DNA of 64,000 bases from an uncultured Spartobacteria bacterium (GTDB taxonomy: Bacteria; Verrucomicrobiota; Verrucomicrobiia; Chthoniobacterales; JAATET01), in the NCBI GenBank assembly GCA_938011325.1, contig CALLUD010000006.1, forward strand, positions 62,001 through 126,000, given 5' to 3'. The notes under the pieces are model-generated. The model searched no databases, had not been told where the DNA came from, and worked only from the letters and a program-made list of their open reading frames with translations. The translations under genes were made by a program, and so were the position numbers. Positions 16,625 through 27,351 of this stretch are shown one piece after another; position 1 is the stretch's first letter; every line of letters starts with the position of its first letter.

Positions 16625-17292
16625 GACCTTGCCTCCCCCACCAGACGAAGAATGGCGTCCGCCGCACAGGCCGCGCCGAAGCCATTGTCGATGTTCACCA
16701 CCGTCACCTTGCTGCCGCAGCTCGTCAGCATTCCCAACAGCGCAGAGAGTCCGCCGAAATTGGCGCCATAGCCCACGCTGGTCGGCACGGCAATGATCGG
16801 CCGGTCCACGAGCCCCGACACCACGCTCGGCAGCGCCCCTTCCATTCCCGCCACCACGATGAGCACGCCACACGCGCGCACGGCATCGATCTTCGAAAGC
16901 AGGCGGTGCAGCCCTGCGACACCGACGTCGTAGATGCGTTCCACGCGCTGTCCAAATGCCGTTAGCGTCACCGCTGCCTCCTCGGCCACCGCGAGATCCG
17001 CCGTGCCCGCCGACAGAATGCCGACGACAAACGGAGACCCGGAATCAGGCGAAGAACCCGCCGTGAAACACCGCGCCCGCTCATGAAAGACCGCGTGAGG
17101 AAGGCGCGCAACCACCGCATCGAATTGCTCGCGACTCGCGCGGGTGCCGAGCACGTAGCCGGCATTTTCCGCGATGCGCGCCGCAATTTCGGCCACCTCG
17201 GCCGGAAGCTTCCCCTCGCAAAAGATCACCTCGGGACGCCCGCAGCGCTCGGCGCGTTCCAGATCCACTCTGGCAAAACCAAGATCGTCCAT
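16621..17292 (-). CDS. larB: nickel pincer cofactor biosynthesis carboxylase/hydrolase LarB
   Basis: LarB carboxylates nicotinic acid adenine dinucleotide and hydrolyses it, giving pyridinium-3,5-biscarboxylic acid mononucleotide, the first step to the nickel-pincer cofactor of lactate racemase. The 223-residue protein shows the family start LGFARVDLERAERCGRPEV and the AIR-carboxylase (PurE-like) core: VGILSAGTADLAVAEEAA, YDVGVAGLHRLL, VVAGMEGALPSVV, then VPTSVGYGANFGGLSALL. The ATG overlaps the stop of the upstream GNAT gene by one base. larA, larC and larE are not in this window. Confidence 0.92.
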   Translation of the reverse strand: MDDLGFARVDLERAERCGRPEVIFCEGKLPAEVAEIAARIAENAGYVLGTRASREQFDAVVARLPHAVFHERARCFTAGSSPDSGSPFVVGILSAGTADLAVAEEAAVTLTAFGQRVERIYDVGVAGLHRLLSKIDAVRACGVLIVVAGMEGALPSVVSGLVDRPIIAVPTSVGYGANFGGLSALLGMLTSCGSKVTVVNIDNGFGAACAADAILRLVGEARS

Positions 17293-17753
17293 CAGTTGCG
17301 AAACAGCATGCGCAACGGAACCATGTCGCTCTCGAAGAATCCGCGCTCGAGGTAGAAACGTTTCGATCGCTCGTTGTCGCGATCGGTGAGCAGCGTGATG
17401 CGCAGAAAATTCTTCTGCTTCGCGAACTCGATCACGTGCTCGAGAAGCTTCGTGCCGTAGCCCTGACCGCGATGGTCCCGTCGCACGACGACATCCTCGA
17501 GCAGGATGACGAATCCCCCCTCCGCGGTGCTCACGGTAAAAAGGAGGTTCACCATTCCGATGATTTGATGGTCGTTGCGGAGGACAAAGATCCTGCCGCG
17601 GGAGGGGTCTTCCAGGATCAGTCTCAGGCCGCGCTCCTGTTTCGCGCGGTCCGGCACAAAATCCGCCTCCATCGTGAACAGGTCGATCAGCAGATCCACC
17701 AGCTCGGGAAGGTCATAGATGGTGGCGGGTTCAATCCGAAGACCATCGGGCAT
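17292..17753 (-). CDS. GNAT family N-acetyltransferase
   Basis: This is a single-domain acetyltransferase of 153 residues. The acetyl-CoA-binding motif is clear: LEDVVVRRDHRGQGYGTKLL (R/QxxGxG/A type), followed by ITLLTDRDNERSKRFYLERGF as motif B. The N-terminal helices include a Glu-rich acceptor-side segment LIDLFTMEADF. The acceptor is unknown. It lies between mutL (57 bases upstream) and larB, whose start overlaps its stop, and so probably heads or joins the coupled larB-nucleotidyltransferase-kinase-glgE run. Confidence 0.85.
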   Translation of the reverse strand: MPDGLRIEPATIYDLPELVDLLIDLFTMEADFVPDRAKQERGLRLILEDPSRGRIFVLRNDHQIIGMVNLLFTVSTAEGGFVILLEDVVVRRDHRGQGYGTKLLEHVIEFAKQKNFLRITLLTDRDNERSKRFYLERGFFESDMVPLRMLFRN

Positions 17754-17809
17754 ACCGGGTTATCTCACAGTCGGGCGCGGCTCGCAATTTCCGATACGCC
17801 CATTTGCCG

Positions 17810-19582
17810 CTATCGGCCAAATTTCCGATCCAGCTCGGAGTGGGCGAAGTGAATCATCGTCGGACGCCCCGCCGGGCTCGTGTAGGGAAGCTCGCAGGCC
17901 ATCAGTTCGTCGAGCAGGGCATACGCCTCGGGCGCCGTTTCGGGAATCTCCGGCATCCGCGCCGCATGGCTTACCGAACGCGCGACCGCCTCGTCGATCG
18001 CCCGCGAGCCCGTGCCACCCACGCGACAGTCGTCCGCAATTCGCAGCAACACGTCGGCCGGAGCGTGGTGCGAGAGCACCGGCGGCACGCCGTCCACCTT
18101 CACGGTGCTCGCGCCGAATGGCTCGACGAGCAGTCCCGCCCTTGCGAGCACGTCGAGATTCTCACACGTCCACGCGAGATCGCGGGGCGCCAGCTCCACG
18201 ATCGCGGGCATCAGCAACCGCTGGGAAGCGGCCTGCTCGGACTGCATCTGACGCAGCACCTGCTCGTATAGGATGCGCTCGCGGGCGGCCCGGTGATCGA
18301 GCAGCACGAGTCCCGCATGGTCCTCCAGCAGCAGGTGGCGCCCCCCCAGCGTGCCAATGAAGCGAAACGCAGCAACTTCCCGTCGCGCTTCGTCGGGAAT
18401 GGCGAGTTCGGGCGCCTCGATTTTCCCCGACGCCACCGACAGGACCCTTTCCATCATTTCGCGCCTCAATTCCGGGCGCGTGTCCGCCGGTGGCACGTCC
18501 TCCGGGCGCAGCACGGGCGCGCTCACGGCATCCACCGCGTCGTCCACCGGCTCCGGAAAAACCTTCGCGCTGGTGACGACCCTCACGCGGCGTTGCGCGG
18601 CCAGCGTGCGCTCGATCACCTGCCGAACCGCCTCCGCCACCGCACGCGCATCCCGGAACCGCACCTCCCGCTTGGCGGGATGCACGTTGCAATCCACCAG
18701 TTCGGGATCGAGCGAAACAAACAGCACCGCAGGCGGATGCATCCCGCGCGGCAGCGCCGTTCCATAAGCCTCGCGCAGCGGCTGCCAGATCGCCGGGCTG
18801 TGAACAGGGCGCCCGTTCACGAAGACATATTGGCTCGAGCGATCCCCGCGACTGTGCCCGGGCTTTCCGACAAATCCCCGCAGCGTCACACCATCCTGCC
18901 CCCCTTCCTCCAGCGGCATGAGCTGACTCCAGAAATCCGCGCCAAAAAGGTCACGAACCCGCGTGCCGAGATCCGGCGCAGCCGCGAGCAGGCGCGTCTG
19001 GCGTCCATCATGCATCAGCGAAAAGCGGCAGGCGGGATTTGCGAGTGCGAGCACGTGGAAATTGTGCTCGATGTGCGACGCCTCGGTCCGCTCGCCCCGC
19101 AGGAATTTTCTTCGCGCGGGAAGATTGTAAAACAACGAGCGCACCTCGATCCGCGTGCCGTCGGCCTCCCCGCTGTCACGCACCGACTCGATCTTTCCTC
19201 CGGCGATCGCGATCTCCGTGCCGACCGGCGCCCCGGATTCCCGCGTGATCAGGCGGAAGCGCGACACGCTCGCGATGCTCGGCAGCGCCTCGCCGCGAAA
19301 GCCAAAAGTCTCCACCTTCGCGAGGTCATGGCCCGTGCGAATCTTGCTGGTCGCGTGGCGCTCGATGCACAGGAGCGCGTCCTCGCGATCCATGCCGCGG
19401 CCGTTGTCGGTCACCGCGAGATATTTGTCGCCGCCGCGGTGGTATTCCACATCGATGCGGGTCGCTCCGGCGTCGAGACTGTTCTCGACGAGTTCCTTCA
19501 AAACGGAGGCCGGACGCTCCACGACCTCGCCGGCCGCCACCTGGCTCGCAACCTCATCCGGCAGCAAACGAATGCGCCCCAT
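17810..19582 (-). CDS. mutL: DNA mismatch repair protein MutL
   Basis: MutL couples mismatch recognition by MutS to downstream excision. The GHKL ATPase half is complete in this 590-residue protein: VVERPASVLKELVENSLDAG, DNGRGM and TFGFRGEALPSIA. The C-terminal dimer/endonuclease half starts near the motif HRAARERILYE, where the usual DQHA reads DHRA, the ACR/ACK cysteine motif is replaced by SHAAR, and the late C-P-H-G-R-P motif reads S-P-A-G-R-P. The nicking site therefore looks degenerate. The ATG at 19580-19582 gives the standard MGRIRLLPDEVASQVAAGEV start; an upstream frame adds 16 residues without support. Confidence 0.94.
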   Translation of the reverse strand: MGRIRLLPDEVASQVAAGEVVERPASVLKELVENSLDAGATRIDVEYHRGGDKYLAVTDNGRGMDREDALLCIERHATSKIRTGHDLAKVETFGFRGEALPSIASVSRFRLITRESGAPVGTEIAIAGGKIESVRDSGEADGTRIEVRSLFYNLPARRKFLRGERTEASHIEHNFHVLALANPACRFSLMHDGRQTRLLAAAPDLGTRVRDLFGADFWSQLMPLEEGGQDGVTLRGFVGKPGHSRGDRSSQYVFVNGRPVHSPAIWQPLREAYGTALPRGMHPPAVLFVSLDPELVDCNVHPAKREVRFRDARAVAEAVRQVIERTLAAQRRVRVVTSAKVFPEPVDDAVDAVSAPVLRPEDVPPADTRPELRREMMERVLSVASGKIEAPELAIPDEARREVAAFRFIGTLGGRHLLLEDHAGLVLLDHRAARERILYEQVLRQMQSEQAASQRLLMPAIVELAPRDLAWTCENLDVLARAGLLVEPFGASTVKVDGVPPVLSHHAPADVLLRIADDCRVGGTGSRAIDEAVARSVSHAARMPEIPETAPEAYALLDELMACELPYTSPAGRPTMIHFAHSELDRKFGR

Positions 19583-19681
19583 GTCAGCGGGAACCCGCCG
19601 GGCGGAATTGTTTCGAAGCACAACCGTCAACCGGCTTTCGCATCATTTGACTTCGTGTGCGACCACTCATAGAACTGCCTT

Positions 19682-20020
19682 ATGGTCCATATAACCGAAA
19701 GCGCCGCGGAACAACTGCGAAGCCTTCAGGAGGAACGTTCGCTGCCGCCAGACCGGGCATTGCGTCTCTCCGTCGAGAAGGGCGGATGCGCCGGCTTGCA
19801 GTATGGCATGGAAATCGGCGAACTCCATGAGGGCGACGAGCTGTGCGAGCGGGATGGCGGCCGGGTGATTGTGGACGCCGCCAGCCGCAAGCATCTCGAC
19901 GGATGCACCCTCGATTACACCAACGAGCTCTCCGGGGCTGGATTTCGAATTCTCAACCCCCGCGCCGTGCGCAGTTGCGGCTGCGGAACCTCCTTCGAGC
20001 CGAGCGAAGCCTCCTCCTGA
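19682..20020 (+). CDS. A-type iron-sulfur carrier (HesB/IscA/ErpA family)
   Basis: This is a 112-residue protein that binds or delivers an Fe-S cluster to target proteins during cluster assembly. The three conserved cysteines are C36 in KGGCAGLQY and C99/C101 in SCGCGTSF near the C-terminus. The sequence YTNELSGAGFRILNPRA matches the family's hairpin before the last motif. Whether it acts as IscA, ErpA or SufA cannot be told from one member. The ATG is immediately followed by VHITESAAEQL, the expected first strand. It is divergent from mutL; the next gene starts right after its stop. Confidence 0.9.
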   Translation: MVHITESAAEQLRSLQEERSLPPDRALRLSVEKGGCAGLQYGMEIGELHEGDELCERDGGRVIVDAASRKHLDGCTLDYTNELSGAGFRILNPRAVRSCGCGTSFEPSEASS

Positions 20021-21520
20021 ATGTCCGAGCTCTTTTCACGATCTGAAGGGCGCAGACCCCGCCGGGGATTCCGCCGCAGTGGTGACCCTGAACCCAAGCA
20101 GGGAAGCCTGATTGGGTGGGCCATTTTCCTGCTCCTGCTCGTCGGCCTCGTCGCGCTGTGCTGGACCGGCAGCCTTTACATCTTCGGCCATCCCGAGGAG
20201 CCGTTCAGTTACGCGGTTCTGAAGAAGTTCAAAAAGATCGAGCCGCCGCAGCGATTCATCGGCACCGCCGCGCCGAAGGGTGAGTTCCTCGATCCCGACA
20301 AGCTTCTTGCCCGTTACGGTCCGATGACGCCGCGCGAGCTCAAAAAGGAAAGCGCCGCGCTGCTTCGCGAATACATCCGCAACTACGAGGGATTCCACGG
20401 CCTCGTTCCCTACGTCATCGGCCAATACAACATCCTCGACTCGTATCAGCTCACCGAGAATGACTTTTTCCAGTCGGGTGTCGTAGCGATCGCACAGGCG
20501 GTCAACAACCCGCAGGTGCTCCTCGAGCACGTCTTCACGGCGGATGAAAAATCCATCCCCACGCTGCATCGCACCCTCCTCACCGGACTCGACATCCCGC
20601 TCAAGCGCACCTACGACCTCTCGGCAATCATCAACGTCGAGAAGCTCGACGACGGCCGCCTGAAGGTCACCGCGGTGCCGATTCACTACCCGAGCTACAG
20701 CTCGACGCAGGGCCCGGGCGGGTTCTCGCTGGAACCGCCAAAGGACCTGAATGTCGAAGCCGGCCTGCCCATCCTCTCCAAGGCAAAGCTAGAGGAGGCC
20801 GACCAGCGTTATGCCAGCTATCGTCGCAAAGTCGGCCTCGCGCCGGCCGATGGCGGCACCCCGGCTCCGGTCAACGAGCTCATGCGCGTGCAGCCTGCCA
20901 CGACCGCCGACGGCGCAACGCCCGAGCCGGCACCGCAGGTCGCCCGGGCGGAGCCTGCAGATGGCAGCACCCCTCCGGTGCCCGCCGCGACTCCCGAGCC
21001 TCCCGCCGTGGCTCCCACGCCGGAGCCGCCGGTCGCTCGTGCAATTCCAGTGGACGGCACAGCCGCGCCTACGCCGCCTCAAGTCGCGGGAGCCCAGGCC
21101 GTCGGCGCCGACGTTCCGCTCAAGCCGTTCATGGGTGGCAGCGCCCAGCCCCAGCAGCAGGTCACCAGCACCTCAAGCGGAAACTGGGCCACCTATCAGC
21201 CGGGACAGATGCCGCGAGGCCGCCTTGTCGACCCGAGCGGAGCGGCCAGCCTGACTGATACGCCGGCCGGCGATCCCGTCTATCTTCAGGGCGATTTCGT
21301 CGTCACCGCATCGGGCCCGACCCGCGCCGTCCTCCGCTCCCCGGGCAGTCCGAACGCGCAGAACATGCGCGTGATCGTCGAGTTCCCGCGCAGCGGCAGC
21401 ACACCCAGCGAAGGATCGAATGTAAGCCGCAGGGGCGATCGGCCGTTCCTCATCACGAAGATCGAGCGCAAGGACGACGGCACGGTGAACGTCTGGGCTC
21501 GCGAAGTCACGAGCGAGTGA
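20021..21520 (+). CDS. single-pass membrane protein with Pro/Ala-rich linker, unknown function
   Basis: This is a 499-residue protein that I do not recognise. A basic cytosolic N-terminus (residues 1-28) leads into one membrane helix (IGWAIFLLLLVGLVALCWTGS, residues 31-51, broken here at 20 by the listing limit in reading). A folded domain follows (about 60-280, with LARYGPMTPRELKKESAALL and VPYVIGQYNILDSYQL). Then come a Pro/Ala/Thr-rich linker (about 285-390) and a beta-rich C-terminal domain (PVYLQGDFVVTASGPTRAVL). It starts directly after the Fe-S carrier stop and overlaps the MidA-type gene by four bases, so the three form one transcript. Its periplasmic location is inferred. Confidence 0.7.
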   Translation: MSELFSRSEGRRPRRGFRRSGDPEPKQGSLIGWAIFLLLLVGLVALCWTGSLYIFGHPEEPFSYAVLKKFKKIEPPQRFIGTAAPKGEFLDPDKLLARYGPMTPRELKKESAALLREYIRNYEGFHGLVPYVIGQYNILDSYQLTENDFFQSGVVAIAQAVNNPQVLLEHVFTADEKSIPTLHRTLLTGLDIPLKRTYDLSAIINVEKLDDGRLKVTAVPIHYPSYSSTQGPGGFSLEPPKDLNVEAGLPILSKAKLEEADQRYASYRRKVGLAPADGGTPAPVNELMRVQPATTADGATPEPAPQVARAEPADGSTPPVPAATPEPPAVAPTPEPPVARAIPVDGTAAPTPPQVAGAQAVGADVPLKPFMGGSAQPQQQVTSTSSGNWATYQPGQMPRGRLVDPSGAASLTDTPAGDPVYLQGDFVVTASGPTRAVLRSPGSPNAQNMRVIVEFPRSGSTPSEGSNVSRRGDRPFLITKIERKDDGTVNVWAREVTSE

Positions 21521-22680
21521 CGCCACTCGAGTCGCGCCTCATCCGGGAAATCCGGGAATCCGGCTCGCCGCTTCGTTTCGATGCGTTCATGGAACGGGCG
21601 CTCTTCGACCCGGAGCATGGATACTACGCCTCGGGCCGCGCCCGCATCGGCCGCGAAGGAGACTTCCATACGAGCGTGAGCGTGGGACGCATGTTTGGCC
21701 GCGTGCTTGCCGAGCAATTCGCCGAAGTCTGGCGGCACCTCGGCTCACCCGTCCGCTTCGACTTGGTGGAACAGGGCGCCAACGACGGTCAGCTCGCCGC
21801 GGACATTCTCGAAGCTCTCGAGGAACGCCATCCGGCGTGCTTCGCCTCGACGCGCTACACACTTGTCGAGCCATTCGCCCATCTCGTGAACCGTCAGCGG
21901 AAAACGCTGGAAAAATTCACCGGGCGCGCCGAATGGCGTTCCTCCCTCGATGAGATCGACTCCATCGTCGGCGTGCATTTCACGAATGAATACGCCGACG
22001 CACTGCCCGTGAGGCTGTTCCGACGCGCGTCCGATTCGTGGCTGGAGCGTCACGTTATGGCCGAGGATGGCGCACTCGCATGGGTCGACCTCCCGGCACC
22101 GGATGTCGATCTTCCCTCGAACCTTCCCGAAAACTACCTCGCCGAACTTCGTCCTGCGGCCAACTCCTGGTTGCGGCAGATCGCGTCCCGTCTCAATCGC
22201 GGCCTCGCGCTCATCATCGACTATGGATTTGCCGGCGACCAGTTGCTGGCGCCGTGGCGAACGGGCGGCACGCTTTCCTGCTATCGCGACAACCGCCGCG
22301 ACGACAATCCGCTGGAGTCCCCCGGCGAAAAGGACATCACCGCACACGTCAATTTCACGGCGCTCGCGAGGACTGGCATCGAGGAAGGGTTGCACCTCAC
22401 CGGATTCACCGATCAATACCACTTCCTCGTGGGCGCCGGCACCACACTGCTTCTCGAGATGGAATCCGCCGGAGCCTCAAACCACGCGGATCTCCGCGCA
22501 ATGCGGACGCTCTTTCACCCCGAGACGATGGGCACACAGTTCAAATATCTCGCGCTCACCCGCAACCTGCCGGGAAGTCTCTGCGGATTTCGGCATGCGC
22601 GTCCCGCGTCGCCCGCGCTGGGCCTCGATCAATACCAGATCGCCGGCCAGCCAAATGCGAACGGCGGCGGACCCCAGTAG
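21517..22680 (+). CDS. MidA/NDUFAF7-family SAM-dependent methyltransferase
   Basis: This is a protein arginine methyltransferase-like enzyme of 387 residues. Family signatures: the N-terminal FDAFMERALFDPEHGYYASG, FHTSVSVGRMFGRVLAEQF, motif I FDLVEQGANDGQLAADI, and later LIIDYGFAGDQL with a GTLSCYRDNR loop. In mitochondria the homologue NDUFAF7 methylates a complex I subunit; bacterial roles are unclear. It starts with GTG overlapping the previous stop (GTGA). The last 52 bases overlap the convergent lipoprotein gene, and its C-terminal tail after GFRHARPASPALGLDQ is less conserved-looking. Confidence 0.87.
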   Translation: MTPLESRLIREIRESGSPLRFDAFMERALFDPEHGYYASGRARIGREGDFHTSVSVGRMFGRVLAEQFAEVWRHLGSPVRFDLVEQGANDGQLAADILEALEERHPACFASTRYTLVEPFAHLVNRQRKTLEKFTGRAEWRSSLDEIDSIVGVHFTNEYADALPVRLFRRASDSWLERHVMAEDGALAWVDLPAPDVDLPSNLPENYLAELRPAANSWLRQIASRLNRGLALIIDYGFAGDQLLAPWRTGGTLSCYRDNRRDDNPLESPGEKDITAHVNFTALARTGIEEGLHLTGFTDQYHFLVGAGTTLLLEMESAGASNHADLRAMRTLFHPETMGTQFKYLALTRNLPGSLCGFRHARPASPALGLDQYQIAGQPNANGGGPQ

Positions 22681-23126
22681 GCCATGTCGGCAAAATAGGG
22701 ATTCCGCCACGCCTCCCTCTCCCATTTCTGATCCTGCACGATGCGCTCCTGCTGCGCCGCATTCTGCGCGTCGATCAGAAAATCCCCGGCGGCGCGATCC
22801 ACGTAATTAACGAGCGTGCTGTCCGCTCCAGCCGCCACGAGCGCGTTGACCTGCGATTGCGTGTAATTGTAAGGCGCCCGCGTCGCCTTCATGTAGGCCA
22901 CGATCTTGTCGCCGGGCACACCCTTCTTCACGAGCTCGAGCACATCGGCAAAGGTCAGCACGCGTGCGGCCTTGATCCGCTGCATCGTCGTCGGCGCAAC
23001 CCCCATGGATTCAAGCTTCGCGACATAGGGCGGATACGGTGGCACGGCCGTCGAAGAGGAAGGAGTCGTCGAGCAGGCCGCGAGGACGACAACCAAAACC
23101 GGGAGGAACCAGTGAGCAAAACGCAT
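22629..23126 (-). CDS. predicted lipoprotein of unknown function
   Basis: This 165-residue protein has a signal peptide with lipobox VLAACS (cysteine at residue 18). A helical domain follows: YVAKLESMGVAPTTMQRIKA, LTFADVLELVKKGVPGDKIV and VNALVAAGADSTLVNYV, two similar helix pairs that recall repeated small helical modules. The C-terminus is aromatic and Pro-rich (YWGPPPFAFGWPAIWY), as in surface-exposed lipoproteins of this phylum. The 3-prime end overlaps the MidA gene by 52 bases in convergent orientation. Function is unknown. Confidence 0.7.
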   Translation of the reverse strand: MRFAHWFLPVLVVVLAACSTTPSSSTAVPPYPPYVAKLESMGVAPTTMQRIKAARVLTFADVLELVKKGVPGDKIVAYMKATRAPYNYTQSQVNALVAAGADSTLVNYVDRAAGDFLIDAQNAAQQERIVQDQKWEREAWRNPYFADMAYWGPPPFAFGWPAIWY

Positions 23127-23207
23127 GCACCCTCTCTACGGGGCGCCGGCGGGTCTTCCAATCGAAAAGAGCGTGGCGAGCAACGGGAAGCCCGCTACGT
23201 TTCCGGC

Positions 23208-24308
23208 ATGCGTTTGTTCCGTCTTGTTGTCGCGATGGTGGGCGGAGTGGGTGTGCTCCAGGGTGAGGATTCCCCCGTTCCCGCCTGCTGCGCAAACATC
23301 CCTAATCGCAACGCCCTCGCGGCCGCGACCGTCGCGGGTTCGGAGAATTCGGAATCCGCTCCAAAGACAGACCGGTCGCACGAGGGAATGGTGTGGATCG
23401 AGGGTGGCACCTTCAAGATGGGGAGCGAGTCCGGATTCCCCGACGAATCCCCCGTGCACGAAGTGACGGTGGATGGATTCTGGATGGATGCCACGGAAGT
23501 GACCAACCGCCAGTTCCGCGAATTCGTCGAAGCAACCGGCTACGTCACCACCGCGGAGATCGCGCCGAAGCTGGAGGACATCATGAAACAAGTGCCGCCC
23601 GGCACGCCTCCTCCGCCGAAGGAAATGCTCGTCCCGGGCTCCGTCGTCTTCCGGCAGCCACCGACCGTTCACAATCTGCAGGACGTCAGCCAGTGGTGGA
23701 CCTGGCAGCCGGGCGCCAACTGGCGGCACCCCACCGGGCCCGAGAGTTCCATCGAAGGAAAGGACGACTATCCCGTGGTGCAGGTTTCCTACGAGGATGC
23801 GCTTGCCTATGCAAAATGGGCCGGCAAACGCCTGCCGACCGAGGCCGAATGGGAATACGCGGCTCGCGGCGGCCTCGTCGGCAAGCCGTATGTCTGGGGC
23901 GACGCCCCGATTGATCCCACAAGCGAGAAACAACCGGCCAACACCTGGCAGGGGCAGTTCCCGGTGAAGGACACCGCGAAGGACGGATTCGCCGGCCTCG
24001 CGCCCGTGAAGCAATTTCCGCCGAACAACTACGGTCTCTACGACATGGCCGGAAACGTGTGGGAATGGTGCTCCGACTGGTATCGACCCGACACCTACCG
24101 CGCGGAAGGTCGCTCCGGAATCCGCAATCCGCAGGGCCCCGACTCGAGTTACGACCCTCAGGAACCCCATGCGATGAAGCGCGTCGTGCGCGGCGGATCC
24201 TTCCTGTGCAACGACTCCTATTGCTCCGGATTTCGCCCCTCGGCGCGCATGAAGGAATCCTTCGACACAAGCACGAACCACATCGGCTTCCGCTGCGTTT
24301 CGAACTAG
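23208..24308 (+). CDS. formylglycine-generating enzyme with exported N-terminus
   Basis: This enzyme would oxidise the active-site cysteine of sulfatases to formylglycine. The 366-residue protein has the whole SUMF1 domain (from MVWIEGGTFKMGSES) with RLPTEAEWEYAARGG, NVWEWCSDWY and the end GFRCVSN. Both catalytic copper-binding cysteines are present, C334 and C339 in RGGSFLCNDSYCSGFRPSAR, so it is a genuine FGE rather than a cysteine-free relative. The N-terminus (RLFRLVVAMVGGVGVLQGE) looks like a signal peptide and is followed by PACCANIPNR, typical of bacterial FGEs. No sulfatase gene lies in the window. Confidence 0.87.
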   Translation: MRLFRLVVAMVGGVGVLQGEDSPVPACCANIPNRNALAAATVAGSENSESAPKTDRSHEGMVWIEGGTFKMGSESGFPDESPVHEVTVDGFWMDATEVTNRQFREFVEATGYVTTAEIAPKLEDIMKQVPPGTPPPPKEMLVPGSVVFRQPPTVHNLQDVSQWWTWQPGANWRHPTGPESSIEGKDDYPVVQVSYEDALAYAKWAGKRLPTEAEWEYAARGGLVGKPYVWGDAPIDPTSEKQPANTWQGQFPVKDTAKDGFAGLAPVKQFPPNNYGLYDMAGNVWEWCSDWYRPDTYRAEGRSGIRNPQGPDSSYDPQEPHAMKRVVRGGSFLCNDSYCSGFRPSARMKESFDTSTNHIGFRCVSN

Positions 24309-24315
24309 CCCGCCC

Positions 24316-24870
24316 ATGTTCGCCTCAATCCGCCGCGCAATCGCGGCCGCCCTTGTTCTGGCCGCCGCGGGTTGTGTCTCCGCACCGAAAGGCTTCCAGC
24401 CCTCGCCGGCCGAAGCCCGCCTGCTTGAACTCATGAACGAACGGCTCGCGTTGTCCCGCGAGGTCGCGTGGATCAAATATCAAAACCGCCTCCCCATCCG
24501 TGATCCGCAACGCGAGGCAACCCTCCTGCAAAACCTGACCGCGAAAGCCGCCGCCATGGGCGTTCGCGAGGAGGCCGCACGGGAATTCCTCCTCGCGCAA
24601 ATGACCGCGTCACGGCGTCTTCAGGAATCCGAGATCCGCAAATGGACGCGCGGCGGTCGTCTTCCGGCGATGGCACCACGGGAGCTCGTTCCCGACGTGC
24701 GCGACGACATTGAGCGCGTCACCGTCGAAATGTTGCAACTGCTGCCCGGCGTTCGCACGCAACCGGCAACCCGCGACTATCTCGCCGCCGGGCTCATGCG
24801 GCGTGGAATTCCGCGCAACATTGCGCTCGCAGCTACCGCGCCGATTGCCAGGGCGTCCGCAACCCGTTGA
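24316..24870 (+). CDS. exported chorismate mutase, AroQ gamma type
   Basis: This is a predicted secreted or lipid-anchored chorismate mutase (chorismate to prephenate) of 184 residues. A signal peptide ends in AAAGCV, a possible lipobox with the cysteine at 20. The mature part has the all-helical AroQ pattern LLELMNERLALSREVAWIKY and LPIRDPQREATLL, with the conserved Arg, Lys and RE residues. A longer C-terminal helical region (about 110-184) is typical of the gamma subclass. Exported mutases of this class occur in some bacteria without a clear biosynthetic role. It follows the FGE gene by seven bases and precedes tRNA-Leu. Confidence 0.8.
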   Translation: MFASIRRAIAAALVLAAAGCVSAPKGFQPSPAEARLLELMNERLALSREVAWIKYQNRLPIRDPQREATLLQNLTAKAAAMGVREEAAREFLLAQMTASRRLQESEIRKWTRGGRLPAMAPRELVPDVRDDIERVTVEMLQLLPGVRTQPATRDYLAAGLMRRGIPRNIALAATAPIARASATR

Positions 24871-24917
24871 ACGAATCATTGGAAAACCCGCGGGAGTCTG
24901 GTTAGTTCATGGGCACC

Positions 24918-24999
24918 GCTCGGGTGGCGAAATTGGCAGACGCGCCAGACTTAGGATCTGGTTCCGCAAGGAGTGTGGGTTCAAGTCCCTCCCCGAGCA
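24918..24999 (+). tRNA. tRNA-Leu, anticodon UAG
   Basis: An 82-base tRNA. The acceptor stem pairs GCTCGGG at the start with CCCGAGC at the end, followed by discriminator A. The D-loop contains AAATTGGCAGA. The anticodon stem CCAGA/TCTGG encloses CTTAGGA, giving anticodon TAG (reads CUA-family Leu codons). A long variable arm (TTCCGCAAGGAG) and the T-loop TTCAAGT support the leucine identity. The CCA end is not encoded. Confidence 0.95.
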
Positions 25000-25012
25000 G
25001 TTTTGATCGCGG

Positions 25013-27271
<2,259 letters not shown>

Positions 27272-27351
27272 CGAAAGCTCCCGCGGGAACAAACCCGGGA
27301 AGTTTCACGAATACCCCGCGTCGATGGTTGCGTCGAGGGACGTTTGCCGCG

